Assembly (NCBI RefSeq): GCF_000002865.3
Contig: NW_001865040.1
Span: 1,186,174-1,250,173 of the forward strand
DNA from: Monosiga brevicollis MX1
Lineage: Eukaryota; Opisthokonta; Choanoflagellata; Craspedida; Salpingoecidae
Reading direction: 5' to 3'
Length of the DNA: 64,000 bases
The translations under genes and the position numbers were made by a program. The notes beneath the pieces were generated by a model. That model saw only the letters and a program-made list of their open reading frames with translations. It had not been told where the DNA came from and did no database searches. Position 1 is the stretch's first letter. The number at the start of each line of letters is the position of its first letter. This document shows, in pieces, positions 36,072 to 48,300 of the stretch.

Positions 36072-37948
36072 ATGAGGTACTACCGCGATCCATGTCGCCT
36101 GGATAAAGCAAGAATTCGGCAGACAGGCACCAATCATCTTGTCTCCGCCCTGTGTCCACAGTGAAAAGGCCATCCACAAGACGTCAGCCCACGTTTTTCG
36201 CATCGATCCTGCCACAAAGTCAAGCTGGCAGCCCATATCCAAGCGGGCTGTGCCCGTCCACGTCTACCATGATGCTGACAAGAAATTTTCCCGCATCGTG
36301 GCCATGGAAGGGAGCTCAGCCTTGATTAATTGCATCCTCAGTGAGGGCATTATCTTCACCAAAACCTCACCCAAATTTGGTCAATGGCGCGATCCACGCG
36401 CCAAAGCCGTCTACGGTCTAGGCTTTGCCACTGAAGACGAGATGCAACAGGTTTGTTGCAGCTCCGTTTCTTATCCACGCACGTTGATCGGTGTTGATCC
36501 GGCGCCCGTCACCCAACGTTAAATCCCTTTTCACACAAAGCGTGCACTTGAGTTTTCATGCGCTGACACTGTGACGATTGTCCCCCTGAGGCAGTTTGCC
36601 GACGCTTTTGATCAAGCCATGCAGCAGGCCGTTGGCGAGTCGACCTTGCGCCAGCGCACTGGCTCCATCAGGTTTCTTCGCCTCGACTGTTGGCAGCAAA
36701 CTCCATTGCGAATCAAGTACACAACGTCTCATCGCACCTGGCCTGTCCTTCATCATCCCTCCGCAGCTCCGTTCGGTCTTTTCAGGCAACTGCCCCGGTC
36801 CAGTCTACGCCGGCATCAACGCCGTCGACCATGAGTCCAACGCCTGCTCCGCCCCAAGCTCCCAGTGAGAGCCCAGCCGCGCCAGCTCCCATCAAAGCGC
36901 GCGATACAACCAGTACCGCGGCGGTGGCCTCTGCACCTCAAACGCCAACAGACACCACACCCCCAGACGCAACAGCGAAATCAGATGTACGTGTGTACTC
37001 TACAGCCACCTCGGCTGTGCAGCACACAGCGCCTTTGAGTGGACTCTATTGACAGCCTCTTTGGTAAACCCCGTTGCCGCGCAGGCTGCTGCACTCAAAT
37101 ATGAGAATGAGCGGCTACGCAATGCTCTTAAAACCTCAAAAGCCAACGCATCCAAGTGGGAAGAAGAGCTTCGCAACCTTCGCAACACAAACGCACGGCT
37201 GACAACAGCCATGCAGGACAGTGCCAAAAATGTCGAGCAGTGGAAGCACCAGGTAGGTCATTGAGCGTGACCTCATCGGACATGGTGCCGCCTTGCACAT
37301 GCTGATGAGACATCCCATTCGTGCGTGGCGCCTGTACACAGCTGGCTGCTTGGAAGTCAGAGACGGAGAAACTAAAAGCCGATCTCAAAGCCGAAAAGGA
37401 TCGGGCCTCTGCTCTTGAGGAGCAAGCAGCAGCCTCCACTGGACCAACCCCCGAGCAACAGGTAGGCGCTACACCAAGTGGCTGGCAGACCATGTACCGT
37501 GGCCGCGCATTGCGCATTCTTAGTGAGCAGTGCCTTGCTCGCTACCACGTGTGAACCGGCTAGGCGGAACTGGACGAACTGCGACAGGCCCTCGAGGCCA
37601 AAACCGAAGCCCATAAACGCGCCGAACAGGAGCGTGAGGAAAGCCACGCTGCCCTGGCGGAGCGCGACGTAACCATCGCTAATCTGGAGCGCAAAGTTCA
37701 GGTCTGCTCTCGGCTTGTTCTGTCCTCTGGCACCATCCTGACCCTCTCACGATTCCCTTTGAACCTCACGTCATCGCTTGCTTCATCTCTATTCAATAAC
37801 CCCTTAGGAGATGGAGGGCTTGGCAGCATTCAAGGAGCATTCGGAAATGCTCCAGCGCGAGATGGTGGCATGGAAACACTCTTTTGCGGAAAAATATGCC
37901 GAGCTTGGTGACTTTTTGACCGCCTTTGATGGTCTTTTGCATCAATAG
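36072..37948 (+). CDS. HOMER: Homer scaffold protein (EVH1 + coiled coil)
   Basis: Homer links receptors and channels in animal synapses; here a general scaffold role is inferred. A 5-nt first exon (ATGAG, 36072-36076) fits in frame to exon 2 (36162-36450), giving '[18 protein letters not shown]'. The EVH1 domain continues '[16 protein letters not shown]', '[21 protein letters not shown]' (split here as '[11 protein letters not shown]' and '[13 protein letters not shown]') and 'ATEDEMQQ', then '[12 protein letters not shown]' after the intron to 36595. This is collinear with animal Homer 'TRAHVFQIDP', 'FTKTSQKFGQW' and 'VFGLGF'. A Pro/Thr/Ala-rich linker (36.8-37.0 kb, exon limits unsure) leads to coiled-coil exons: '[17 protein letters not shown]', '[16 protein letters not shown]', '[20 protein letters not shown]' and '[20 protein letters not shown]'. 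The stop is TAG at 37946-37948. Confidence 0.88.
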
Positions 37949-38242
37949 GCATACCCATGGTCTTGCATACGCGCTGCTCCGTTTTACACCTTCTACTCCG
38001 CCTTGTGCTACATTTTCGTTTTGTCTTCTTCTTTCTTTGGAAGGTTTCTTGACTAAGAGGGTTTAATTCACAACTTAGTGATAAAATTGATTTACAGGCC
38101 ATCTCAGACCCCATGAGTCTGCGCCGGAAGGAACACTGCCCACATCTACCACATGGTAAGGGAATGCGTTGTCGCATGATATGGAAGTGATTACTCCAAG
38201 TCATGGCTGCCATGAACCGTCGTTTTAAAAGAGTCAGAATAA

Positions 38243-38291
<49 letters not shown>

Positions 38292-38340
38292 CGCACTGAG
38301 CATGACGCGAGATTGTGACCAATGCACGCAGCCTCAACTT
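37949..38340. other. Intergenic, convergent 3' ends, with (CA)n
   Basis: Between the stops of Homer (+) and the TNFR/C1q-like gene (-). It holds about 22 CA units at 38243-38290. Confidence 0.6.
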
Positions 38341-41138
38341 CTACGAGGCACCATCAAGAAGCATGGCGCTGAAGCCACTTTCTTGCTGTACGATGTAGGA
38401 GGTCGAGAATCCAGTCACCTGAACAAACACGGAGACGTAGTCGCCCTTCCTCAAGTATACAACACCCACTGGGCTCAAGGTTTGGTACGCGGGATTGACA
38501 GTGCCGTATGGAGTACGAACGGACGTCAAGCCAGCGTCCGTGTATGTGTTGTCGGCGCTGGATTTGATTGTGACCAGGGTCTGAGAGGCGGTATTCACTC
38601 CATCAACGCGGATGTTGGCAGCCACGTAATAAAAGCCGGAACGGCGAGCCGTAAAGCGTCCGCTGGCGGGGTCAAAAGCACCACCCTTGTTAAAGCAAAT
38701 GGAAACAGTCGCCGGCGTGACGGTCCAAGCGTTAATTTCTACCGGGTCACTGGTCGTCACTGTCATCGATGAGGACATCAAAGCACTGAAGGCATGACTG
38801 GTCTCAAGTCGGGCTACTGTCAAATGCGACTGGGGACTATAAGCAAAGCTGAAGGCATAGCTGTTAAAGCCGTACGGCTGTACACGATCGCCGGCGTTGA
38901 GGTAAGCCAAGCCACCGACGTAATTAACCATGTAATCATTTGGAAAGGGCGTGCCTTGGATCATGTGCAGAGGCGTGTTGTGCGTAGGGCTATCGTTGAC
39001 GACAATGGACAGGCGATGGTAGTGGCTACCGGTTGCGCCAGTGTCGCCGGGTCCATCCAAGCGCACGGTGGCGCTCAAGAGAAACACGCCGCTTTCTTTC
39101 ACCACGTAGGCCGAGCTTTGCAAGCTACCCCCAAACAAGTAGCGGGTTCGGCTGGTTGCCACGTCTGTGGTCCAACCATTGATCTTGAACCAGCTAGCGC
39201 TAGTCGTGATGCTGTAAGACGAGGTCAAAAGGGCATAAACACCCTCAGTGGGGTGCACACGATACGCTGACATGCCCGAGTCCTCATGCACTGTGAAATC
39301 GTTGTCGGCCACGGCGGCCATAAAGACGCCCACGCCCGTGCCGGATACCAGCTGAACGATGCCAGCGTTGGAGAAGGTCCACTGCTTGTAGTCGGTAGTA
39401 CCCCGGACAAGGCTCATTCCGTCGACCGCGGGATCGTTTGCGCCATTGAAACCCATGTTACAGTGCACCCAATTGTCCGATATGTCATCAATCCGAATGT
39501 TGTAGGCCAGGAAATAGTGACCGGCGTCGGTTGTGCTGACAGTGGTTCCATCAAAAGTTGTGCCTGCGCGAAGGAACGTGCTGTGCAGACTGGAGACATT
39601 CTGGCTAAAGCCCGTCAATGGCACATAGCTTCCTGCCCGGTTTAGCTGATGCAGGGATGTTGCCAGGTCAACGTTGAGGCCCCAGTTGGGAGCGAGGCAG
39701 ACCGTGTCCGCCGCAGCACTACAAGCCGTCAGCACCTCATCCTCTCCGCAGTCGGTGCATCGCAGGCACAGTGTGTCCGCGGTTGCTGAGCAGGCCCGAG
39801 CCTCGTAGAATCCAGCCTCACAGACCGTGCAGGTCTGGCACACGGCGTTGCTATCACTCTTGCACGGCTCAGCCATCCACTCGTTGGCTGCGCATGCGGT
39901 TGTGCACGCGTTGCACACACGCTCGCTGCTCACCGTGCATTCGCTGGCAATGTACTCGTTGCTGGCACACGTTGCGCAGCTTGAGCAGACACGGTTCGTC
40001 GACGTCGTACATGCCGTCGTCTCGTAGGTGCGCCCAGGCACGCACGTGGTGCAGCGCGCACAGACACGATCCGAGGAAGCCGTGCAGCCGTGCACCTCAT
40101 AATCGTCTGCAGCGCACGACTCGCAGTTGGTGCAGCTGGGAACGGATCCACCGTAGGAAAAGGATCCGGTACCGCATGCTGAGCACACGCGTGCGGTCCC
40201 AGCCCCGACATTGCATGCCGTCGCCTCGTATGTACCGGCCGCGCAGGCAGCACCGCAGTCCGTGCCCAGGCTCGCTTCTGCCGCGCCCAGGCGCGTCGCC
40301 AAATCATCCAGCACCAGACGCAGGGCGTTGTTGTCCCCCTCCGGGTTGTTGACAATGTCGTTGAGGAGGTCACGCGCGTCCTCGTCAGCGTATTGGGTAA
40401 CTGCATCCACCTTGGCATCCAAGGCGTTGCGCACGGCGTTGTTGGCGGGTTCGTTGTTGACCATGGCTGTCATGACCGCCCGGATCTGATCGTCAGTGCG
40501 GACGTCCGTGGCATCGGCCTTGGTTGAAGCCAACGACTCCACGACCGTAGCCAGGGTGTTATTGGCTTGCTCGAGGGCGGTGAGGCGCTCCTCAGCTGCA
40601 AAAGCACGCTGGCTGTTATCAGCGGCGAGGGTCTCGGCGCCCTGCAGCCGGGTGCGCAGGGCCGAGGCATTGGCCGTGTCTATGAGCATGGCATCCACGG
40701 TGGCTGCAAGTTCGGTGACGTTGAGCTTGGCATCGAGCTGGGCCTGCATTCGCTCCTGCATTTGCGCAAAACGCAACGCCCAACGACTCTCCATCGTTGC
40801 CTCCAAAGTCGTCAGCAACGCAGCGACTTGCGCCTGGGCAACCATGCAACCAAGCCGCTTTGATGAGCAAGCATGACACCGCTTGGAGTAGAATCCACCA
40901 TCGCACCAACCTTGGTCAAGAGTTGCGCATCATCGTCGGTGAAGAGATCGGTCTCTGCCTCGGCGGCCCCGCCAATGACCACGCGATTTGTTGCGGGATC
41001 GTCCAAAACGATGGCCAGATTTCCATCCACCACAACGATTTCGGCAGCACGAGTGTTCACCACAACCATCACAAACGCCGCAAGGGCCATTCGGTACCAC
41101 CCCACCAAGCGCCGTCCATCATTGGTTGGCGGTGCCAT
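38341..41138 (-). CDS. Secreted protein with TNFR-like Cys repeats and three C1q-like domains
   Basis: Two exons. Exon 1 (40911-41138) starts 'MAPPTNDGRRLVGWYRMALA' and includes a signal-peptide-like 'MALAAFVMVVVNTRAA' (alternative start 41090). It joins in phase 0 across a 77-bp intron to exon 2 (38341-40833); about 906 aa. Order: signal; a Gln/Ala-rich predicted coiled coil ('RFAQMQERMQAQLDAKLN', 'RLTALEQANNTLATVVESLA'); about seven Cys-rich units of 33-36 aa with a 'C-x2-C...Y...C...[DN]RVC' pattern ('CTTCVPGRTYETTAC', 'CATCASNEYIASEC'), like TNF-receptor repeats; then three beta-rich units of about 145 aa. Each of these has a C1q-type strand ('GHYFLAYNIRIDD', 'GVFLLSATVRLDG', 'GFYYVAANIRVDG') and ends with 'GVVYLRKGDYVSVFV'- and 'SGFSAMLLD'-type motifs. 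The TNFR and C1q assignments come from pattern only. No C-terminal membrane segment is seen, so an extracellular multimer is likely. Confidence 0.75.
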
Positions 41139-41599
41139 TTCGACCAACCGCGAGTGGGCGTCGCGGCCTGCTTCACGATGAGAGCGCGGGGAGGCGTGGT
41201 GATGAAGAGGCGATATCTCGCACGAAAAGTCAGCAAAACGTTGCGAAAAAGATGAATGGAGTTGTTACGTCATCAAGGTGTGAGGATGCATATGGGCCAT
41301 CACATTCATAATAGGCGTGGGTACCACAATGTCATTTAAAATTTTGATTTGCCAATCCCCCACGCCCCCCTTCCCTGGTCGAGGGCGTAGAGGCGGGCTG
41401 CGGCAGGGCGCAATTTAAACCCCCGACCCTTGACACACCTTTATCCTCATCTTGACACAGCCTTCTGAAATCTGGAATTGATTAGCATAAATTCGAAGCC
41501 ACACGTCAACAGTTTGCTATGTTCGTATCGACAAGAAAAATTATCTCTGGATCAGATCTGGAGTTTGCAGCTTACAGGGCAACCCACACTGTCAACGCC
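41139..41599. other. Intergenic
   Basis: Upstream of the TNFR/C1q-like gene and downstream of the EF-hand gene (both -). AT-rich patches flank a C-rich stretch (41359-41420). No coding or confident regulatory signal. Confidence 0.5.
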
Positions 41600-44269
41600 T
41601 CACACTGTCACCTCGCTGCCCGAGGGACTTTTATTGGGGGTGGAGCTAGTACTCCACAGCCGACCAAGAGACGAAAGCATACGCTTGCCAGCGGCACCAC
41701 GTGGCGTGGATGCCGGCGCGGACGGAGGCGAGGCTCCCACACCATGAGCAGGACCGGAGATGGACGAGCGCCGAGACCAGCTTCCGAAAAACGAGGTTGA
41801 GCGGCTACGCTGCAACAAGGCTGCATTGGAGGGACTGCTTCCTAGCGGACCTGGGCTACTGCGCCGCGATGAGAGCTGTGGCGTTGTCCGCGTAGACTTT
41901 GTTGGATGTGTGTCCATGTCTGTGGCCAGGACCATGTCAATGACAGGTTTGAGGACAGTCTTCTTGAGATGAATCTCGTTGCGGTAGGTCTCACGCTCAC
42001 CCAGCGTGCGCAGCAGCAGCTTGTTTCGGGCCGCCACCAGATCCTTGAGGGTTTGCCGTAGCTGGCGCAACTCGGGCACGGACATGTTTGCTGCTGAAGC
42101 CGGCGTCACAATCTTGACGCCCACCAAGTGTTGTGTAGAGGCAGCATAGAGTCGGAGGACTTGATTCAACTTGTCTTCCACCCGATTGGTGGCTTCGTCG
42201 GCCTGAGCCGACAAGACGGCATCAGCAAGGGGCGGGATAGCATTGGTGAATGGCGCTGGCACGGCCGATACCTCTTCAGGCAGTGCCGTCTCGGGCGCCT
42301 CGGTCATCTGCTGGGCCGACCCGGTCACGATCGGGGGATCGACCGAGGGTGTAATGATGCGCTCGCGAATGACTGACGGCGACGGTGAGCGGTCCTCAAA
42401 TACACTACCATTGGTGTCCGAATTGCTATGAATAGCTGCCGCCACGTGAGCCAATGAATTTGGCACTCCTGGGTTGGCCGTGACCTGGCCTGCGCGCGTG
42501 TCAGTGGGTTTGTAAATGGATTGCGCCACCAGTGAACCATTTTGTGAGGCCAAGCGCGTTTCCTGTAGATGTGGCAAGAGCTGCTGCAGCATGGAGACTG
42601 TGAGAGCGTCGTTGTCCTTGGTCTCTTCCTTGAGCTGGCTCATGACCAGGTCCTCAATTTCATTGAGGACTGAGCCCTTTGTAATGCCCTCCTCACCAAG
42701 CGCCATGCTGGAGAGCGTCATCTTGGCATCCTGCAGCTCCTCGCGCAGATTGATCATTTCAGTGTCGCGCATAGCAATGGCTTCTTGAAGCTCATGCACC
42801 TGTTCCTGTAGTGATACCACCTCGTGCTGATGTGACGAGGCTGTGGCGTCCAAGGAACGAAGGCGTTCGTGGCCCTCGCTATGGCGACGCGTGAGCAGCT
42901 GATGCTCGTGTGAAAGGGTCACATGAGCATCGCGAAGCTGGTCCAGCTCAACATGCAGCAGGGTGCTCTCCTGACACGTCAGGTTGAGTTGATCTGTGGT
43001 GGCACTGAGTTCTTGCTCCATCTGCCGAGCTCGCTCCACAGTCTCTGCGAGTCGCGTCTCGAGCTCTGATATGGTGGCGCGCAGTTCCTGCTCGGTCTGT
43101 CCTTGCCGCGTTGATTCCGCTTCGAGATCTTGTAGCTAAAATGTGTACATAATTGTGAGCAACTTGACATTAAAAAAAAAAAAAAAAAGACGCGAGGATG
43201 ACATCACTTCATACACCGGCCCTCCCACTCTCACAAAAGTCACACTCGGCACCAGGGGCTGAAAGTAGGAGATAAACAGGCACACCTTGTGTTCCAAGCG
43301 TTGCGATTCTTGTAGTGCAGTACGAGTTGCCTTTTGCTGAGCAAGCTGATCGTTGAGCTCGCTCTCCATGCGCTGGCATTCCTGCGTCAGGCTCTCATTG
43401 ACACGGTAAATGCGCTCCAGCTCAGCCCGCGCCCCATTGAGATTGGCGCTGGCTTGGTTCTGCAGGCGCTCAAACTCGCCGAAAGTCAACTGCAAATACA
43501 CAGAAGACCAACACATCGGATTGCATTGGGCAGGGTGAGGCGTATTGTGCACATTTGACTCTTTCATGTTGAGCCCCGAGTCCACGAGAAGCTTCCAAAG
43601 GAAAGACCTGCGTTGATCAAGACCTGCAGAGAGCCGCGCACCTCTTGAAGCTCACGGACTAGGCCCGAGTTGATACCAGACTGCTGCAGCTGACGCAGCA
43701 GCTGTTCGAGGCGATCAGTACCACCCTCGACTGACGTCGAATCGCTGGTCACATTGGAGCGCTGGCGCGCACCTCGAAGAGGCGAGGCACGGGGGCTCCT
43801 ACATGCATGGAACGTCAAAGCATGGCTTGAGCAAGGCGCAGTCATCGAGGCAAGGCACCACAGCACAAAGGCAACGTACTGCTGCTGTTGCTGTTGTTCT
43901 GCATGGGCCTGGAGAAAAGGGGCCATGGCAGTTGCAAAGTCTTCTTCAGAAACAACACCGTCACCTGTGGCCGAGGATGCCAGCAATATGCGAGCAGCCC
44001 TGAGTGGATCGCAACGGCTCAACAAAGACAGCATTTGATATTGAGCCAAAAGCCCACGATAGAGGATGAGCAGCAAAAGACCCACCATCAACGTCCAGTT
44101 GCGCCAGCATGGCAGCAACCTGAGTAGGCTCTTCCATCACGACGCCGTATGCATCCAAAACGTGTTGCAGCTCGATGAGACCAAACTCGCCCAACTCGCT
44201 GCAGAAGCTTCGGTACATGTCACGAGGAGACGGCATGAAGATGTCGTCCTCAACTTCGGGGCTCGCCAT
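41600..44269 (-). CDS. EF-hand and coiled-coil protein
   Basis: Exon 1 starts at ATG 44269, 'MASPEVEDDIFMPSPRD', and ends inside an EF-hand loop. Joining to the next exon gives 'DVDGDGVVSEEDF', a near-canonical calcium loop with Asp instead of Glu at position 12. A Gln run (QQQQQQ) follows. The central exons are long coiled coil ('LNGARAELERIYRVNESL', 'ECQRMESELNDQLAQQKA', 'MEQELSATTDQLNLTCQES', 'LREELQDAKMTLSSM'). The large last exon (41600 to about 43135) ends with a Ser/Pro-rich tail 'SSTPNKSPSGSEVTV' and TGA. A helical block 'LNQVLRLYAASTQHLVG'...'LRQLRQTLKDLVAARNKLLL' precedes the tail. Architecture recalls Rab-effector or centrosomal EF-hand/coiled-coil proteins such as Rab11-FIP3 or MCC, but no orthologue is assigned. 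Confidence 0.65.
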
Positions 44270-45398
44270 GGTGATGGCACCTGAGGTAGCGGGTGCCACG
44301 GCCCAGGCACAAAGCTAAGTGCACAGTTTGCTCAAATTAGTGCCCGTGCCTTCACGGGGCAACACCAATGGTGTGGTGACAGTCACTGTGGCTTGGAGGG
44401 CACATAAAAAGGCCAAGTTGAGCTCGCCACATTTTTTAAACCCCTTGCACTAGCGAGGCTCCCAGCACCAAAGCGGGCTGGGAGAGGGTGAACCCAAAGT
44501 GGCGCCGCCTTCCTTGATCCACGGAGCAAACAAGTGGGGACAAAAGGGAGGAGAGATGGTCGTCACACCACGCCTGGCGAAGCAAACAGCCGGTGATTGA
44601 GCTTCCTTTCCTGCCGTGTGGTGATCGAACGAGCCTGACGTGAATCTTGATTGGAACGACAAATTCGAGCCGGTAAATAGTTGCTTGGCCGTGTACAGGG
44701 TCATGCAGGGCCGCCGTGGGCCTCTCGCCTCTGGCACAACAACAAAGACTGCAAGACCCTCAGACGGCACAGCACAGAGACAGGGAGACACAGAGCGGGA
44801 CCCACACTCCCAGCCGCGATGGTGAAAGGGAAATGATCATGCACACACGCAACGGTCACAACAGTCAGTCATGTGGTGACGACACACTTCAAAAAACAAA
44901 CAAAAGGAATACAAAGTGTGTGTGTGAAGAAAAAGAAAAAGTGCGTGACACCCGCCACCGCGACCGTGTGAAGGGCAGCCAGCAAGAGTGTGAGCCGCCT
45001 TTTGACGCCCCTCACACACCCCAGCACTGGCAAACGGTTGAGCGTCCCAAACTTCAAGAGGGTTTTGGTCCAAGTTTCGCGACCTTCCCTAAGCAACCGC
45101 AGGGCTGGCACGGCAACCGCTCGTGGTGTTGACTAGCAACATCGCGACAGGGGCGAAATTTCAAAGTTTCACGACAAGACCTTTGAGTAGGAAATGCCGG
45201 TGCATTGCATGAAACCCTTGAGACTCGACCCCGCTACGTCGCTGCATGTCGCGTTCTCGTCCTTTTGATCCCAGCCAACTAGTCAAACCGTGGCCCCTCC
45301 AATAATTACTGTCAAGTACTAACCATAAATATACTGGCAATCCCCGAACTTTTCAATTATGACGCCAATGATCCCGGGGCTACCCTGGCGAGGCACCG
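44270..45398. other. Intergenic
   Basis: About 1.1 kb upstream of the EF-hand gene and downstream of the UFD1-type gene (both -). No coding signal. A weak CTTTGAAATTTCGCCCC element (- strand, about 45151-45167) resembles, but does not match, the CHR/E2F composite. Confidence 0.5.
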
Positions 45399-48300
45399 TT
45401 AGGCAGCCGTCAACAGCGTTTCGATGGCTCGATGCAGATCCCCAGCGCGCTTCCGCAACGCTGCCTCACTCTGCGCACGATCAAAGCCGAGCTCCTGCAG
45501 CGTATGCAAGGCTTGCTCGCGCGCCTGCTCCAGGCAAGCAGCGTCGCAAGGGTTGTGAGCGCCGAGAGAGCCCAGTGGTCATTTGAATCGGTGGTTGACT
45601 GACAGGAAGGCGTACTGCCACACACCTCGGCAATACAGATATTCATATGCGGTTGAGGCCGAAGTGCTTGCTGGCTCAAGGCAACGCTCTGCTTGATGGC
45701 CTCCGCTTCTGCTCGCCAGCAACCCACACACACGTGACCAATGCGCCGTGGTCGCACCAATTACAACTAAACATGGGGGATTAAACGACGGACGTACGCT
45801 CCAACGGGGCACCGCGACACGTGGCGCAATTGGGCACTTGGCATTGATTTGAGCCGCACCCTTGCGTTGCCTGCGGGTCCAGAGGGGAAATGTATGAACG
45901 ATCAGACTTTGAGGCGTGAGGTGTACCTCGAAGCAAGGCACAACAGGGCAAAGCACGAACCTGAGAAAAATAATAGCGAACAAGCAGACCCAGCAAGGCC
46001 TTGGCATCGTCCTGGGGTAGGGCTTCCATCTCCAAGCGAGCACAAAGCTAAGGCACCCAAAGGTCAGTTGCAGGCAGGGCTGCGCAAAGAGCAAGGCTGG
46101 CGGATTTCCCCGCGTGCCCAGGCTGCGCTCGCAGTTGGACCCATGCCTTACCGTCTGTTGACAAAGCGCACACAAAAGTCCACTGCTGAGGCGTGTATTG
46201 TTGCACTGGGCATTGGCGCACTCCATGGACACTGGAGGCGCTGGCTCTGCTATTGTTGTTGGCTTTGGTCTGGGCGCTGGCACAGAGGCAGGGGTTGACG
46301 AACCAGCCCCGTAAAACTCATATCCTGCCGCGGCATACCGACGAGCCAGCTCGGCGGCATCCACGGGGGCTGATTGCGCTACGGTGCCCACGCTGCTGCG
46401 CGGTTGGTCTGTTGTCGTTGTGGACGCTGGATGCAGCAAACGATGCACGGGAAATTGCTTCAATTGCACGCGTTGTCCGCATACCTCGCACACCTCAGTT
46501 CGGGCCCCACACTCGCTCTGAGAGAGAAAGAGCCACCAGACACACCAGGTTCGAACATTGAGCTGAATAGCCAAGCGTTGACCCGGACAGAGAAAATAAA
46601 GCATGAACCAAACACACCAACCTCGTGCGCAGTGAGCCCGGCCAAGCGATCGTTGTGGTTGCTCGGAGCAGCCCCGGCTTCGTGATGCAGATAACAGAAG
46701 CGGCATATGACGGTCCGTTGGGGGCAGGTCTAATCCGCAAAACATAGTACCGAGACTGCGATGAGGACAACGTCTTGCAAGCGAATGCAGGCATGCGAGT
46801 GGACAGCACGTCCAGGTTGGGAAAAATGGGACAGACCTGGCGTCGATGCTCCTGCAGAGCCAATATGTCAAGCCGGGCTCCACATGTGCAAGTCTGGGGA
46901 GTGTGAAACACGTCCCTGTGTTTCTGGGCCAAGGCCTCGGTGGGCAAGACCACGACCTGGTCGATGCAATCCTCGCAATGCCGATGCTGCTCCCAGTCTA
47001 CCTAGACACCGTGTTGGATCGGGCTCAGTGTGAGGCAAGCGTTGCACTATGCGAGCCCAAGTGCGCGCCCAAATTTGCCTTGAAGCTTGCATCACACAAA
47101 CCTTGCGTACGACGCGATTACAGATGGTACATTTCTTGTTGTGCCGCACGCAGTAGGCCGTGTGCATTGTCAAGCGCGAGGAAGGAACTTGTTCGCCGCA
47201 GTTGGGGCAAGCCGTTCGCTCTCCCTGTCCCATAACATGATGATTCAAATGCATTGTGTGAACGTTACAGCGGGACACAGGAGCACGCACCCACACCGGC
47301 GTGCAAGGGTAAGGATATTCCAAATGCGAAGAACAAGATGCCAAGACTCACCAGGGGGTCTGGGATCTGAGAGTCTGTCGCAGGCACACCTTGCGCCTCA
47401 CTCGGCTGGCTTGCAACCTGCCCAGCCGCAGCCGCTGATCCGTACGCATAGATTCCGATATAAAAGGTGGATGAATGCTTGATCGGGGTAGGCACAACCA
47501 CCCGTGCCAAACCCGGCTGATATTCTGGGCCAACGTCAAGCATCCAATGCAAACAAATGAGCTATGGTGGCCTCGAGCTGCAGATGCTGGAAGAAGAGCA
47601 GAATTGAGCCACATGAGGCTGCTTCAACTTGGCAAATCACCCACCGCGGCAAGTAAAGGTAAAGTTGGTACGACTAGGGCGTCTGGTTTCATCAACAGAG
47701 GCGACATACACCTCGGCATCCCCGCTCTTAATCTAATAAAAAGTTGAGGCGGTGGAAAAGAAAAGAAGTCCCGCTTGAGCTCTCGCGCGCATCTTCAATC
47801 AGATCACGCCACCCTAGCGAACACGGGGACGCGACTATGGACTATGTAGAGGGCATGATGAAATGCATCGGATCTTGCCTGAACAACGACTTGAAACCCT
47901 TTGTCCAAAGCCGGCACGTCGACCTTGACAAACGTTGGCTCATTCGCTGTGCAGGACCAAGGAATGCCGTCCACAAAGCCGAATGGGATTTCTCCGCGGT
48001 CCTAATGTTGCCAATTGAAGTGTAGTTGAACATCGGAGACACAAGAGCAAAGGATGGTCGATCATGAGGGCCACGCTCTGGAAAGAAAGCCGACCGGGCG
48101 AAAGGGTGGCTAAAACGTGTGTACGATTATACACAAGCGTGTGTACGCGTTGGATGCAACTCTGTGCCCCGCGCCAAAGTCAATGGTGGTCCAGCGCTGA
48201 CTGACGTACTTTGGTGGGACTTTCGGGTGCCTCATTGGTCATGCCAACGAGGTCGACCACCAACTCTTTGTCAACAAACAACAATTGGAGAATGAATAAG

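Noticed and set aside
45151-45167. CTTTGAAATTTCGCCCC (- strand) as a fourth CHR-E2F composite
   Set aside because: The second half does not fit SSCGCSAA, and it lies about 900 bp from the nearest start with no mitotic gene nearby.
45579-46883. 434-aa minus-strand open frame
   Set aside because: It reads through introns of the UFD1-type gene; only parts overlap real exons, and the frame differs from the zinc-finger and UBA frames elsewhere.
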